This document shows positions 1-5,065 of a stretch of 8,306 nt of DNA, one piece after another (within the stretch, counting starts at the first letter, position 1; every line of letters begins with the position of its first letter). Below the pieces are notes generated by a model. That model was not told the origin of the DNA and ran no database searches. It was given only the letters and a program-made list of their open reading frames with translations. A program made the position numbers and the translations under genes. The stretch is taken from NCBI GenBank assembly GCA_900552185.1, contig URYT01000076.1, forward strand, positions 1-8,306, read 5' to 3'. Source of the stretch: an uncultured Collinsella sp. (GTDB lineage: Bacteria; Actinomycetota; Coriobacteriia; Coriobacteriales; Coriobacteriaceae).

Positions 1-504
1 CGAACCGGCGCCTACACGCGTGCCATCCAGGATCTGGATGCGGGCGTGGATGTGTACGGATGTCCCGCCCCGAGTTTTGTCGAGATCGTCGAGCATGAGC
101 TCGCCACCGGCGCCCACCTGCAGGAGCGCTGGCTGCAAAATGGGGACATCTTCGACACGCTCGAGAATCGCGTGGAGGTCGAGCGCACACTCGCGCCCAT
201 CATCAACGGCGGTGCGCAGGTGGACACCGTGGTGCTCGGCTGTACGCATTTCCCGCTGTTGGTGGGACCTATCCGCCATGCGCTGGGGCCTGGGGTGCGC
301 GTCGTGAGTTCCGCCGAGGAGACCACGCGCGAGCTGACCGATATTCTCACGCGCCGCGAGCAGCTGGCGGGCGACGCCGCCGAGCCGCAGCATCGTTTTG
401 CCACGACGGCCGATAACATCGCCGAGTTTGCGGTGGCGGGCAGCTTTATCTTTGGTCAGCCGCTCAAGAGCATCGAACATATCGATATCGATGAGCTGAA
501 ATAG
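1..504 (+). CDS. murI: Glutamate racemase MurI, C-terminal part (5' end outside window)
   Basis: MurI interconverts L- and D-glutamate in the cytoplasm, supplying D-Glu for peptidoglycan precursors. The window starts inside the gene: reading frame 1 is open from base 1 (RTGAYTRAIQ...) to the TAG at 502-504, giving 167 visible residues. The family is usually about 260-290 residues, so roughly the first 100 are missing, including the first catalytic cysteine region. The C-terminal hallmark is present: TVVLGCTHFPLL, with the second catalytic Cys codon at 241-243. The CPAPSFVEIVE segment (about 61-93) matches the conserved stretch after the SGAYxxAI motif. The gene sits 54 bases upstream of rph with no obvious terminator between them, so co-transcription is plausible; a racemase-rph order also occurs in Bacillus. 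The family is clear. Only the missing 5' end limits the call. Confidence 0.95.
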   Translation, partial: RTGAYTRAIQDLDAGVDVYGCPAPSFVEIVEHELATGAHLQERWLQNGDIFDTLENRVEVERTLAPIINGGAQVDTVVLGCTHFPLLVGPIRHALGPGVRVVSSAEETTRELTDILTRREQLAGDAAEPQHRFATTADNIAEFAVAGSFIFGQPLKSIEHIDIDELK

Positions 505-558
505 ATGTAAAGCAGCCGCCAAAGCCTTCGCCACATCTTTTGCCGAAAGGAAATTTCT

Positions 559-1284
559 ATGGAGTACATGCAGGTCAACCGCGCCAACGGTCGCGCCGCC
601 AACGAGTTGCGCCCCGTTAAGCTCACCCGTGGCGTCATGAAGCACGCCCACGGCTCGTGTTTGGCCGAGTTCGGTGACACGCGCGTGCTGTGCGCCGCCA
701 CTATCGAGGAGGGCGTACCGGGCTGGCGAAAGGGGGCTAAGGCCGGCTGGGTGACCGCGGAATACGCTATGCTGCCGGCGTCGACCGGTAAGCGCTGCAA
801 GCGCGAGCACGCCAACCGCAAGGGTCGCTCCATGGAGATCGAGCGCCTCATTGGCCGCAGCCTGCGTACCGTCGTCAACATGAAGGCGCTCGGCGAGTAC
901 ACCGTCACCGTCGACTGCGATGTGATTCAGGCCGATGGCGGCACGCGTACAGCGAGCATCACCGGCGCCTGGGTGGCGCTGCACGACGCCCTCGCCATGT
1001 GGGTCGAGGCGGGCAAGATCGAGCGCATCCCGCTTATCGGCCAGGTGGCTGCCATCTCCATGGGCGTTGTCGACGGCAATACGCTGCTTGACCTCGATTA
1101 TTCCGAGGACAGCCATGCCGAGGTCGACATGAACCTCGTCGCCACCGACACCGGCGAGATGATCGAGCTCCAGGGCACCGGCGAGCAGGCGCCCTTTGAC
1201 CGCAAACGCCTCAACGCCCTGCTCGACCTGGGCGACAAGGGTATCGCCGAGCTCATCGAGCTTCAGCGCCAAGCCATCGCCTAA
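559..1284 (+). CDS. rph: Ribonuclease PH (phosphorolytic tRNA 3'-end exoribonuclease)
   Basis: RNase PH removes nucleotides 3' of tRNA CCA ends by phosphorolysis, acting as a hexameric ring. The 241-residue product has the usual family length. Visible motifs are NGRAANELRPV (residues 10-20), GWVTAEYAMLPAST (63-76), GRSMEIERLIGRSLR (89-103), DCDVIQADGGTRTASI (119-134, with the phosphate-binding GTR at 128-130), DLDYSEDSHAEVDMN (178-192, the acidic metal-binding region) and ELQGTGEQAPF (203-213). The ATG at 559 is preceded by AAAGG at 546-550 with 8 bases spacing; an in-frame ATG at 568 is less well placed. One oddity is that the usual DGR near the N-terminus reads NGR. The stop codon lies inside a hairpin (1283-1318). 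The position between murI and rdgB resembles murI-rph-rdgB clusters in other Gram-positive bacteria. Confidence 0.97.
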   Translation: MEYMQVNRANGRAANELRPVKLTRGVMKHAHGSCLAEFGDTRVLCAATIEEGVPGWRKGAKAGWVTAEYAMLPASTGKRCKREHANRKGRSMEIERLIGRSLRTVVNMKALGEYTVTVDCDVIQADGGTRTASITGAWVALHDALAMWVEAGKIERIPLIGQVAAISMGVVDGNTLLDLDYSEDSHAEVDMNLVATDTGEMIELQGTGEQAPFDRKRLNALLDLGDKGIAELIELQRQAIA

Positions 1285-1320
1285 CCTGCCAAAAGGGACA
1301 GGTTTATTTTGGTAGGTTTT
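1283..1320 (+). terminator. Terminator-like hairpin overlapping the rph stop codon
   Basis: AACCTGCCAAAA (1283-1294) pairs with TTTTGGTAGGTT (1307-1318) over 12 positions, one of them a G-U pair in RNA. The 12-base loop is GGGACAGGTTTA. The stem begins within the TAA stop (1282-1284) and ends in TTTT before AT. It could terminate rph transcription, though the T run is partly inside the stem. The loop carries an AGGGACAG core that recurs in the palindromes downstream of lysS, so it may be a repeat element that settled here. Confidence 0.6.
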
Positions 1321-1424
1321 ATCTGCTGAAATGCTGCGTTGAAAGGTCCGATCGCCTGAGAGGGGAGAGGTCAAGTGCCCAAACGCCCCTCACGCGGCTT
1401 GCTATAGAGACAAGGAGGCCAGTC

Positions 1425-2066
1425 ATGGCACTTGAGAAGATTGACATCGACACCCTCGACCCGGCGGCGACCATCGTCGTGGCAACGGGCAACGCCCATA
1501 AGCTCACCGAGATCGAGGCCATTTTGGGCAAGGTCATGCCCGAGGTGCGCTTTGTGGCGCTCGGCCAGCTGGGTGATTTTGAGGATCCCGAGGAAAACGG
1601 CACGACGTTTTTGGAGAACGCCATCATCAAGGCCCAAGCCGCGGTTGAGGAGACGGGCCTTATGGCCATTGCCGACGATTCGGGCTTGGTCGTCGACGCG
1701 CTGGACGGTGAGCCCGGTGTGTATAGCGCGCGCTATGCGGGCGTGCACGGCGACGATGCCGCCAACAACGCCAAGCTTCTCGTTAACCTGGAAGGCGTGG
1801 CAGATGAGGACCGCACCGCGCGCTTTATGAGCGTCGTCGCGCTCATCGACACGGACGGTCTGGTTACCTATGGCGAGGGCGCCTGCGAGGGCGTTATCGC
1901 GCACGAGGGCCGCGGCGACCATGGTTTTGGCTATGACCCGCTGTTCCTGCCGGTCGACACGCCGGGCAAGACCATGGCCGAGCTGACGGCTGACGAGAAG
2001 AACGCCATCAGCCATCGTTTCCACGCGCTCGAGCATCTGTCCGCCAAGCTGACGGGCGAGGAGTAG
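1425..2066 (+). CDS. rdgB: RdgB/HAM1-type non-canonical purine NTP pyrophosphatase
   Basis: This family hydrolyses dITP, ITP and XTP to the monophosphates plus pyrophosphate, keeping deaminated purines out of DNA and RNA. The 213-residue protein shows the family signatures in order: TGNAHK (21-26, triphosphate binding), GTTFLENAIIKA (59-70), ADDSGLVVDALDGEPGVYSARYAG (83-106, with the metal-binding DDSG), GFGYDPLF (167-174, base specificity) and AISHRFHAL (194-202). The ATG at 1425 follows AAGGAGG (1412-1418) with 6 bases spacing, a strong site. This start gives about 15 residues before the usual first beta strand, slightly more than in E. coli RdgB. It is separated from rph by 140 bases containing a hairpin, so it may have its own promoter. 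It is linked to dtd by only 3 bases, so the two are almost certainly co-translated. Confidence 0.96.
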   Translation: MALEKIDIDTLDPAATIVVATGNAHKLTEIEAILGKVMPEVRFVALGQLGDFEDPEENGTTFLENAIIKAQAAVEETGLMAIADDSGLVVDALDGEPGVYSARYAGVHGDDAANNAKLLVNLEGVADEDRTARFMSVVALIDTDGLVTYGEGACEGVIAHEGRGDHGFGYDPLFLPVDTPGKTMAELTADEKNAISHRFHALEHLSAKLTGEE

Positions 2067-2069
2067 GCC

Positions 2070-2516
2070 ATGCGTGCGGTGGTGCAGCGCGTGCTCAACG
2101 CCGGCGTGACGGTCGACGGCGAGTGCGTGGGCCGCATTGGACGCGGCTACCTGGTGCTGCTGGGTGTGGGCCATGGCGATACGCGTGCCGAGGCCGACAA
2201 GCTGTGGGGCAAGCTCCGCGGGCTGCGTATCAACGAGGACGAGAACGGCAAGACCAATCTGGCACTTGCCGATGTCGACGGCGAGGTGCTCGTGGTGTCG
2301 CAGTTCACGCTGTTCGCCGACTGCCGCCACGGTCGCCGTCCGTCGTTTACGGATGCCGGCGCGCCCGATGTTGCCAACGAGCTCTACGAGTACTTCCTGA
2401 CGCTCGTTCGCCAAGATGTCGAACACGTGGCGCACGGTATCTTTGGCGCCGACATGAAGGTCGACCTGGTCAACGACGGCCCATTCACCATCGTCTTGGA
2501 CACCGACAACCTTTAG
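2070..2516 (+). CDS. dtd: D-aminoacyl-tRNA deacylase
   Basis: DTD removes D-amino acids (and glycine mischarged on tRNA-Ala) from tRNA, a chiral proofreading step in the cytoplasm. The 148 residues match the family length. The N-terminus MRAVVQRV, the SQFTLFAD motif (77-84, usually SQFTLxA), HGRRPSF (87-93) and the Gly-cisPro motif in NDGPFT (135-140, usually NxGPVT) are all visible. The Phe in place of Val after GP is a mild variant. The ATG at 2070 lies 3 bases after the rdgB stop. GAGGAG at the end of rdgB (2058-2063) serves as the ribosome binding site, so translation is coupled. Pairing with an NTP-sanitising enzyme gives a two-gene quality-control unit, although no physical partnership is known. 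Confidence 0.96.
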   Translation: MRAVVQRVLNAGVTVDGECVGRIGRGYLVLLGVGHGDTRAEADKLWGKLRGLRINEDENGKTNLALADVDGEVLVVSQFTLFADCRHGRRPSFTDAGAPDVANELYEYFLTLVRQDVEHVAHGIFGADMKVDLVNDGPFTIVLDTDNL

Positions 2517-2544
2517 GTTACGCGGTTTTACCAAACCGCGTAAC
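2517..2544 (+). terminator. Perfect 12-bp hairpin directly after dtd (no U tract)
   Basis: GTTACGCGGTTT (2517-2528) and AAACCGCGTAAC (2533-2544) form a perfect 12-bp stem with the tetraloop TACC, starting at the first base after the dtd stop. On neither strand is it followed by a run of T. It is therefore not a textbook intrinsic terminator. It may stabilise the mRNA 3' end or act in another form of termination. Confidence 0.5.
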
Positions 2545-2602
2545 AACTGGTCATGCGAGGTTGTCGTCTGGTATGTATTTGGGACGGGGCTTATTTAGCT
2601 AC

Positions 2603-2632
2603 TTGCGTATGGCCACAACAGGGTGCTATAGT
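2603..2632 (+). promoter_or_regulatory. Probable sigma-70-type promoter for veg-ispE
   Basis: TTGCGT (2603-2608) and TATAGT (2627-2632) are separated by 18 bases, giving a predicted start near 2639 and a leader of about 60 bases before the veg ATG. The same CTATAGT string occurs just before tRNA-Pro. Confidence 0.6.
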
Positions 2633-2652
2633 ATTAGAGTTTTGTCTATCTT

Positions 2653-2672
2653 AGGGGTATTATCCCCTTTTT
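2653..2672 (+). terminator. Small terminator-like hairpin in the veg leader (possible attenuator)
   Basis: AGGGG (2653-2657) pairs with CCCCT (2664-2668) around the loop TATTAT, and the T run spans 2668-2672. It lies about 14 bases after the predicted transcription start and before the veg ribosome binding site. The stem is only 5 bp, so it may pause or partially terminate RNA polymerase rather than end the transcript. Confidence 0.45.
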
Positions 2673-2699
2673 GAATTGCACCTTCTGGAGGCCCTGTTC

Positions 2700-2996
2700 A
2701 TGGAAGAGATGGAAGTCAATCACGTCGACGACATCCACGAGAAGCTGACCGATATGGTGGGCGATCGCGTCAAGGTGAAGGCCAACATGGGCCGTACCCG
2801 CGTCGTCGAGCGCATGGGCACCATCAAGAGCGTCCACCCCGCCGTCTTTATCATCGAGGTTGACGAGCGTCGCGGCCGCAAGTCGCGTCAGTCCTACCAG
2901 TATATCGATGTCCTCACCGGTCAGGTCGAGCTGTTCGACCCCGAGAGCGGCGAGCACATCTTTACCCCGCTCGGCAATCAGCTCGAGGAGCATTAA
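2700..2996 (+). CDS. veg: Veg family protein (DUF1021)
   Basis: This 98-residue protein belongs to the Veg family of small SH3-like proteins. In Bacillus subtilis, Veg stimulates biofilm gene expression by interfering with SinR; whether that applies here is unknown, since no SinR partner is visible. The diagnostic block is VKVKANMGRTRVVERMGT (24-41) followed by HPAVFIIEVD (46-55) and SYQYIDVLTGQVEL (65-78), which aligns well with B. subtilis Veg. The ATG at 2700 is preceded by GGAGG (2687-2691) with 8 bases spacing. A longer reading from TTG at 2676 lacks such a site and would overlap the leader hairpin. The charged N-terminus and the tail (DPESGEHIF...EEH) extend slightly beyond the Bacillus protein. 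ispE starts 2 bases after the stop; veg-ispE proximity is also seen in Firmicutes. Confidence 0.88.
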   Translation: MEEMEVNHVDDIHEKLTDMVGDRVKVKANMGRTRVVERMGTIKSVHPAVFIIEVDERRGRKSRQSYQYIDVLTGQVELFDPESGEHIFTPLGNQLEEH

Positions 2997-2998
2997 CG

Positions 2999-3895
2999 GT
3001 GACCGATCGGTCCCTGACTCTTTCCGCGCCGGCAAAGATTAACCTCTACCTGGGGGTTCATACCGAGCGCGATGACCGCGGCTACCACAGGGTCGATTCC
3101 CTGATGGCGGCCGTCGGTCTTTCCGATACCGTGACGGTCACGCCGGCGCAGGCGCTGACCGTCCAGACGGTTCCAGCATCAGATTTTCCCATGCAAAAGA
3201 ATACGGCGTATCGGGCTGCGGTTGCTATGGCCGAGCATTATGGTCGCGAGGCAAACATCTGCGTGACGATTGAGAAACGCATTCCATTGTGCGCCGGCTT
3301 GGGCGGCCCCTCGACGGATGCGGCCGCGGTCATTGTCGCCTTGGCGGAGCTCTGGGGCATTGATCGCACCGACCCAGCGCTCGATGACATTGCGCGGGGC
3401 ATTGGTGCCGACGTCCCGTTCTTTTTGCACGCGAGCCCTGCGTTTTACGTAGGTGGGGGAGACGTGCTGGCAACTGAGTACCCCGCGCTGCCCGCGACGC
3501 CCGTCGTGCTGGTTAAGCCGCGCGAGGCAAGCGTTTCGACAATTGAAGCCTATCGACGTTTTGACGAGGCCCCGGTGCCTGCGGACAAGCCCGGCGCGAT
3601 AGCTTCTGCCTTGCGTGCTGGTGATGCCGAGACGGCATATGCGCTCATCCATAACAACCTGGGTGTCATTTCCGCACAGATGGAGCCGCAGATTCAAACG
3701 GTTCTCGATTGGCTGCGTAAACAGGACGGCACCGTTGCTGTAGATGTGTGCGGATCGGGCGCCTGTTCGTTTGCCATTTGCGACACCGCCGCCACGGCCG
3801 AAAGGCTTGCGGACGCTGCCCAGCAAAAAGGCTGGTGGGCTTGCGCGACGGAGCTCATTCCCAACACGGTTCGCGTCGAAGTGCCAAAGAAGTAA
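2999..3895 (+). CDS. ispE: 4-diphosphocytidyl-2-C-methyl-D-erythritol kinase (IspE)
   Basis: IspE is the GHMP kinase of the MEP pathway. It phosphorylates the 2-hydroxyl of CDP-methylerythritol on the way to isopentenyl diphosphate. The 298-residue product has the expected length. SAPAKINLYLGV (9-20) holds the catalytic Lys13. PLCAGLGGPSTDAAAV (96-111) is the ATP-binding glycine loop. GADVPFFL (136-143) holds the catalytic Asp138, followed by the substrate motif YVGGGD (150-155). VCGSGACSFAIC near 250-261 is GHMP motif 3. Translation starts at GTG 2999, with GAGGAG (2985-2990) 8 bases upstream inside the end of veg, so the two are coupled. An unusual point is that the loop reads GLGGPSTDAA where GLGGGSSDAA is typical. 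No terminator follows, so the transcript may run into tRNA-Pro. Confidence 0.96.
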   Translation: MTDRSLTLSAPAKINLYLGVHTERDDRGYHRVDSLMAAVGLSDTVTVTPAQALTVQTVPASDFPMQKNTAYRAAVAMAEHYGREANICVTIEKRIPLCAGLGGPSTDAAAVIVALAELWGIDRTDPALDDIARGIGADVPFFLHASPAFYVGGGDVLATEYPALPATPVVLVKPREASVSTIEAYRRFDEAPVPADKPGAIASALRAGDAETAYALIHNNLGVISAQMEPQIQTVLDWLRKQDGTVAVDVCGSGACSFAICDTAATAERLADAAQQKGWWACATELIPNTVRVEVPKK

Positions 3896-3930
3896 AAATT
3901 TCTCTAGCACACGACGGAAATCTTTGTTAC

Positions 3931-3936
3931 TATAGT
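3931..3936 (+). promoter_or_regulatory. Probable -10 element for tRNA-Pro
   Basis: TATAGT within TTACTATAGTCG lies 8 bases before the first tRNA base, placing the start a few bases upstream of position 3945. I see no convincing -35 hexamer at 16-18 bases, so the tRNA may partly depend on readthrough from ispE. Confidence 0.4.
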
Positions 3937-3944
3937 CGAGCTAA

Positions 3945-4021
3945 CGGGTTGTGGCTCAGTTTGGTAGAGCACTGCGTTCGGGACGCAGGGGTCGCTGGTT
4001 CAAATCCAGTCAACCCGACCA
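3945..4021 (+). tRNA. tRNA-Pro, anticodon CGG
   Basis: A full cloverleaf is visible. The acceptor stem CGGGTTG (3945-3951) pairs perfectly with CAACCCG (4011-4017), then discriminator A and an encoded CCA (4019-4021). The D arm is GCTC...GAGC. The anticodon stem is CTGCG/CGCAG around the loop TTCGGGA, with anticodon CGG at 3979-3981. The T loop is TTCAAAT with stem GCTGG/CCAGT. The C1-G72 pair with A73 is the usual bacterial proline tRNA identity. It reads CCG codons and lies between ispE and a strong terminator. Confidence 0.98.
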
Positions 4022-4031
4022 GAGCATGAGG

Positions 4032-4060
4032 AGGGACCGCTTCTTGCGGTCCCTTTTTTT
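4032..4060 (+). terminator. Intrinsic terminator after tRNA-Pro
   Basis: AGGGACCGC (4032-4040) pairs with GCGGTCCCT (4046-4054) over 9 bp with the loop TTCTT, and the T run covers 4054-4060. This is a strong rho-independent terminator for the tRNA and for any readthrough from veg-ispE. Confidence 0.93.
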
Positions 4061-4068
4061 AGCTATTG

Positions 4069-4097
4069 TTGTGATACCGCGATACCCGCGGTATACT
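4069..4097 (+). promoter_or_regulatory. Promoter of tatA with an internal dyad (operator-like)
   Basis: TTGTGA (4069-4074) and TATACT (4092-4097) are separated by 17 bases, a good sigma-70-type promoter 37 bases before the tatA start codon. Between the two, ATACCGCG (4074-4081) and CGCGGTAT (4087-4094) form a perfect 8-bp inverted repeat with the 5-base spacer ATACC. Its right arm overlaps the -10 hexamer. A dimeric regulator bound there would block RNA polymerase. No regulator is identified. Confidence 0.6.
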
Positions 4098-4133
4098 CAT
4101 TCGAGCTTGTCTCGCTGTATTGTGGAGGTCTAC

Positions 4134-4409
4134 ATGTTTGGACTGAGGGCTCCTGAGCTCATCATTATTCTCGTCGTTGTCCTGATTATCTTCGGGCCCA
4201 AGAACCTGCCGAAGCTCGGCAAGTCCCTCGGCTCTACCGTCAAGAATATCCGCGAGGGTATGGAGGGCGACGATAAGGCCGAGACCAAGCAGGCCGAGGA
4301 GGTCGTGGTCGAGCAGTCCGAGGAGGACAAGGAGATCGCTGAGCTCGAAGCCAAGCTCGCTGCTGCCAAGAAGAAGCAGGCAGAGGACAGCGACGCGGAC
4401 GCAGAGTAG
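4134..4409 (+). CDS. tatA: Twin-arginine translocase subunit TatA
   Basis: TatA oligomers, together with TatC, export folded proteins carrying twin-arginine signals across the cytoplasmic membrane. The 91-residue protein has the standard layout: a short N-terminus MFGLRAPE, one membrane helix LIIILVVVLIIF (9-20), the hinge FGPKNLP (20-26), an amphipathic helix KLGKSLGSTVKNIREGM (27-43), and a highly charged tail (44-91). The tail is rich in Glu, Lys and Ala and is likely partly helical or coiled (EIAELEAKLAAAKKKQ, 67-82). Start ATG 4134 follows GGAGG (4124-4128) with 5 bases spacing. An upstream in-frame extension would run through the tRNA and its terminator and is not real. No tatC is in the window. 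The gene appears monocistronic, between its own promoter and terminator. TatB is less likely given the short, FGPKNLP-type sequence. Confidence 0.92.
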   Translation: MFGLRAPELIIILVVVLIIFGPKNLPKLGKSLGSTVKNIREGMEGDDKAETKQAEEVVVEQSEEDKEIAELEAKLAAAKKKQAEDSDADAE

Positions 4410-4434
4410 TCCCATCCCTTTGGGGTGAGCACCT

Positions 4435-4467
4435 GACCGGCTTGCCCGCAGGCTAGCCGGTCTTTTT
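4435..4467 (+). terminator. Intrinsic terminator after tatA
   Basis: GACCGGCT (4435-4442) pairs with AGCCGGTC (4455-4462). Inside the loop a further GCC/GGC stem can form around CGCA, and TTTTT follows at 4463-4467. This is a clear rho-independent terminator 25 bases after the tatA stop. Confidence 0.9.
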
Positions 4468-4515
4468 CGTTTTGTTGACAGTTGATTGTTTGATCAGAGT
4501 TGGGGAGATATCCGT

Positions 4516-4986
4516 ATGGACGCAAGCCAGATCGTACTGACCGCTGAGGGCCGCCAGAAGCTCGTCGAGGAGCTCGCCTGGCGTGAGGGCGATTACGCCA
4601 AGGAGATCGTCGAGGACATCAAGGAAGCCCGCGCGTTCGGCGACCTTTCGGAGAACTCCGAGTACGATGCCGCCAAGGACAAGCAGGCCCAGAATGCTGC
4701 TCGTATCGCCGAGATCCAGGCCATTCTTGCCAACGCTCAGGTTGCTGCCACCACGGGCGATCTGACCGTCTCCATCGGTTCCACCGTTTCGCTGATTGAT
4801 CCCAACGGCGAGGTCATGGAAGTCACGCTCGTTGGTACCACCGAGACCAACTCGCTCGAGCACAAGATTTCCAACGAGTCTCCGGTCGGTCACGCCATCA
4901 TCGGTCACGGCGAGGGCGACTCCGTCGAGGTCGTTACGCCTTCCGGCAAGACTCGCGTCTACACCATCGCCAAGATCGCACGCTAG
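4516..4986 (+). CDS. greA: Transcription elongation factor GreA
   Basis: GreA binds the secondary channel of RNA polymerase and promotes cleavage of backtracked transcripts, rescuing stalled complexes. The 156 residues match the family. The N-terminal coiled coil spans about residues 8-76 and starts with LTAEGRQKLVEEL. Its tip is ARAFGDLSENSEYDAAK (38-54), whose acidic pair D43/E46 is the cleavage-active site. The C-terminal FKBP-like domain carries KISNESPVGHAIIGHGEGDSV (117-137). The ATG at 4516 follows GGGGAG (4502-4507) with 8 bases spacing; a longer reading from 4486 lacks such a site. A perfect TTGACA lies at 4475-4480 just after the tatA terminator, but no good -10 is found at the right distance. 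lysS follows 79 bases downstream, and a greA-lysS order is widespread in Gram-positive bacteria. Confidence 0.95.
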   Translation: MDASQIVLTAEGRQKLVEELAWREGDYAKEIVEDIKEARAFGDLSENSEYDAAKDKQAQNAARIAEIQAILANAQVAATTGDLTVSIGSTVSLIDPNGEVMEVTLVGTTETNSLEHKISNESPVGHAIIGHGEGDSVEVVTPSGKTRVYTIAKIAR

Positions 4987-4990
4987 ACCA

Positions 4991-5047
4991 CGGTCCCGCG
5001 TAAAGGTATGTTTTCGCTCCCTGGGACCGAATCCTGGGGAGCGTTTT
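4991..5047 (+). promoter_or_regulatory. Competing hairpins between greA and lysS (attenuator-like)
   Basis: Two 7-bp pairings interlock. CGGTCCC (4991-4997) can pair with GGGACCG (5023-5029), and CGCTCCC (5015-5021) can pair with GGGAGCG (5037-5043), the latter followed by TTTT (5044-5047). The second resembles an intrinsic terminator. The first would remodel its loop, so the two are unlikely to form together. This could tune readthrough from greA into lysS, or may simply be a greA terminator. No T-box stem I or specifier is present. Confidence 0.5.
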
Positions 5048-5065
5048 AGTTTGAGGAGCTAACTT

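Noticed and set aside
1339..1408. Promoter for rdgB using TTGAAA (1339-1344) or TATAGA (1403-1408)
   Set aside because: The two hexamers are 58 bases apart and neither has a partner at normal spacing. A promoter may exist but cannot be supported.
1371..2546. Open frame of 391 codons on the minus strand opposite rdgB and dtd
   Set aside because: It is a shadow of two well-supported + strand genes, with low-complexity, His/Val/Arg-rich content and no recognisable domain.
2123..2674. Open frame of 183 codons overlapping dtd in another + frame
   Set aside because: It overlaps dtd out of frame and runs through the dtd hairpin and the veg promoter. Its Arg/Ala-rich composition is typical of a frame-shifted shadow.
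2676..2699. Upstream TTG start for veg
   Set aside because: There is no ribosome binding site, and it lies against the leader hairpin. ATG 2700 has GGAGG at 8 bases.
3179..3910. Open frame of 243 codons on the minus strand opposite ispE
   Set aside because: It is antisense to a complete IspE with all catalytic motifs, and no independent evidence for coding was seen.
3951..4133. N-terminal extension of tatA starting inside tRNA-Pro
   Set aside because: It would translate the tRNA, its terminator and the tatA promoter. The start at 4134 has GGAGG and gives a canonical TatA N-terminus.
4475..4515. greA promoter based on a perfect TTGACA at 4475-4480
   Set aside because: No acceptable -10 hexamer lies 16-18 bases downstream (sequence there is AGAGTTGGGG), so only the -35 match is visible. 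Not listed as a promoter.
4987..5065. T-box riboswitch upstream of lysS, suggested by CTGGGACCG resembling the T-box core
   Set aside because: The 79-base spacer has no room for stem I or a specifier loop, and the match to TGGNACCGCG is incomplete.
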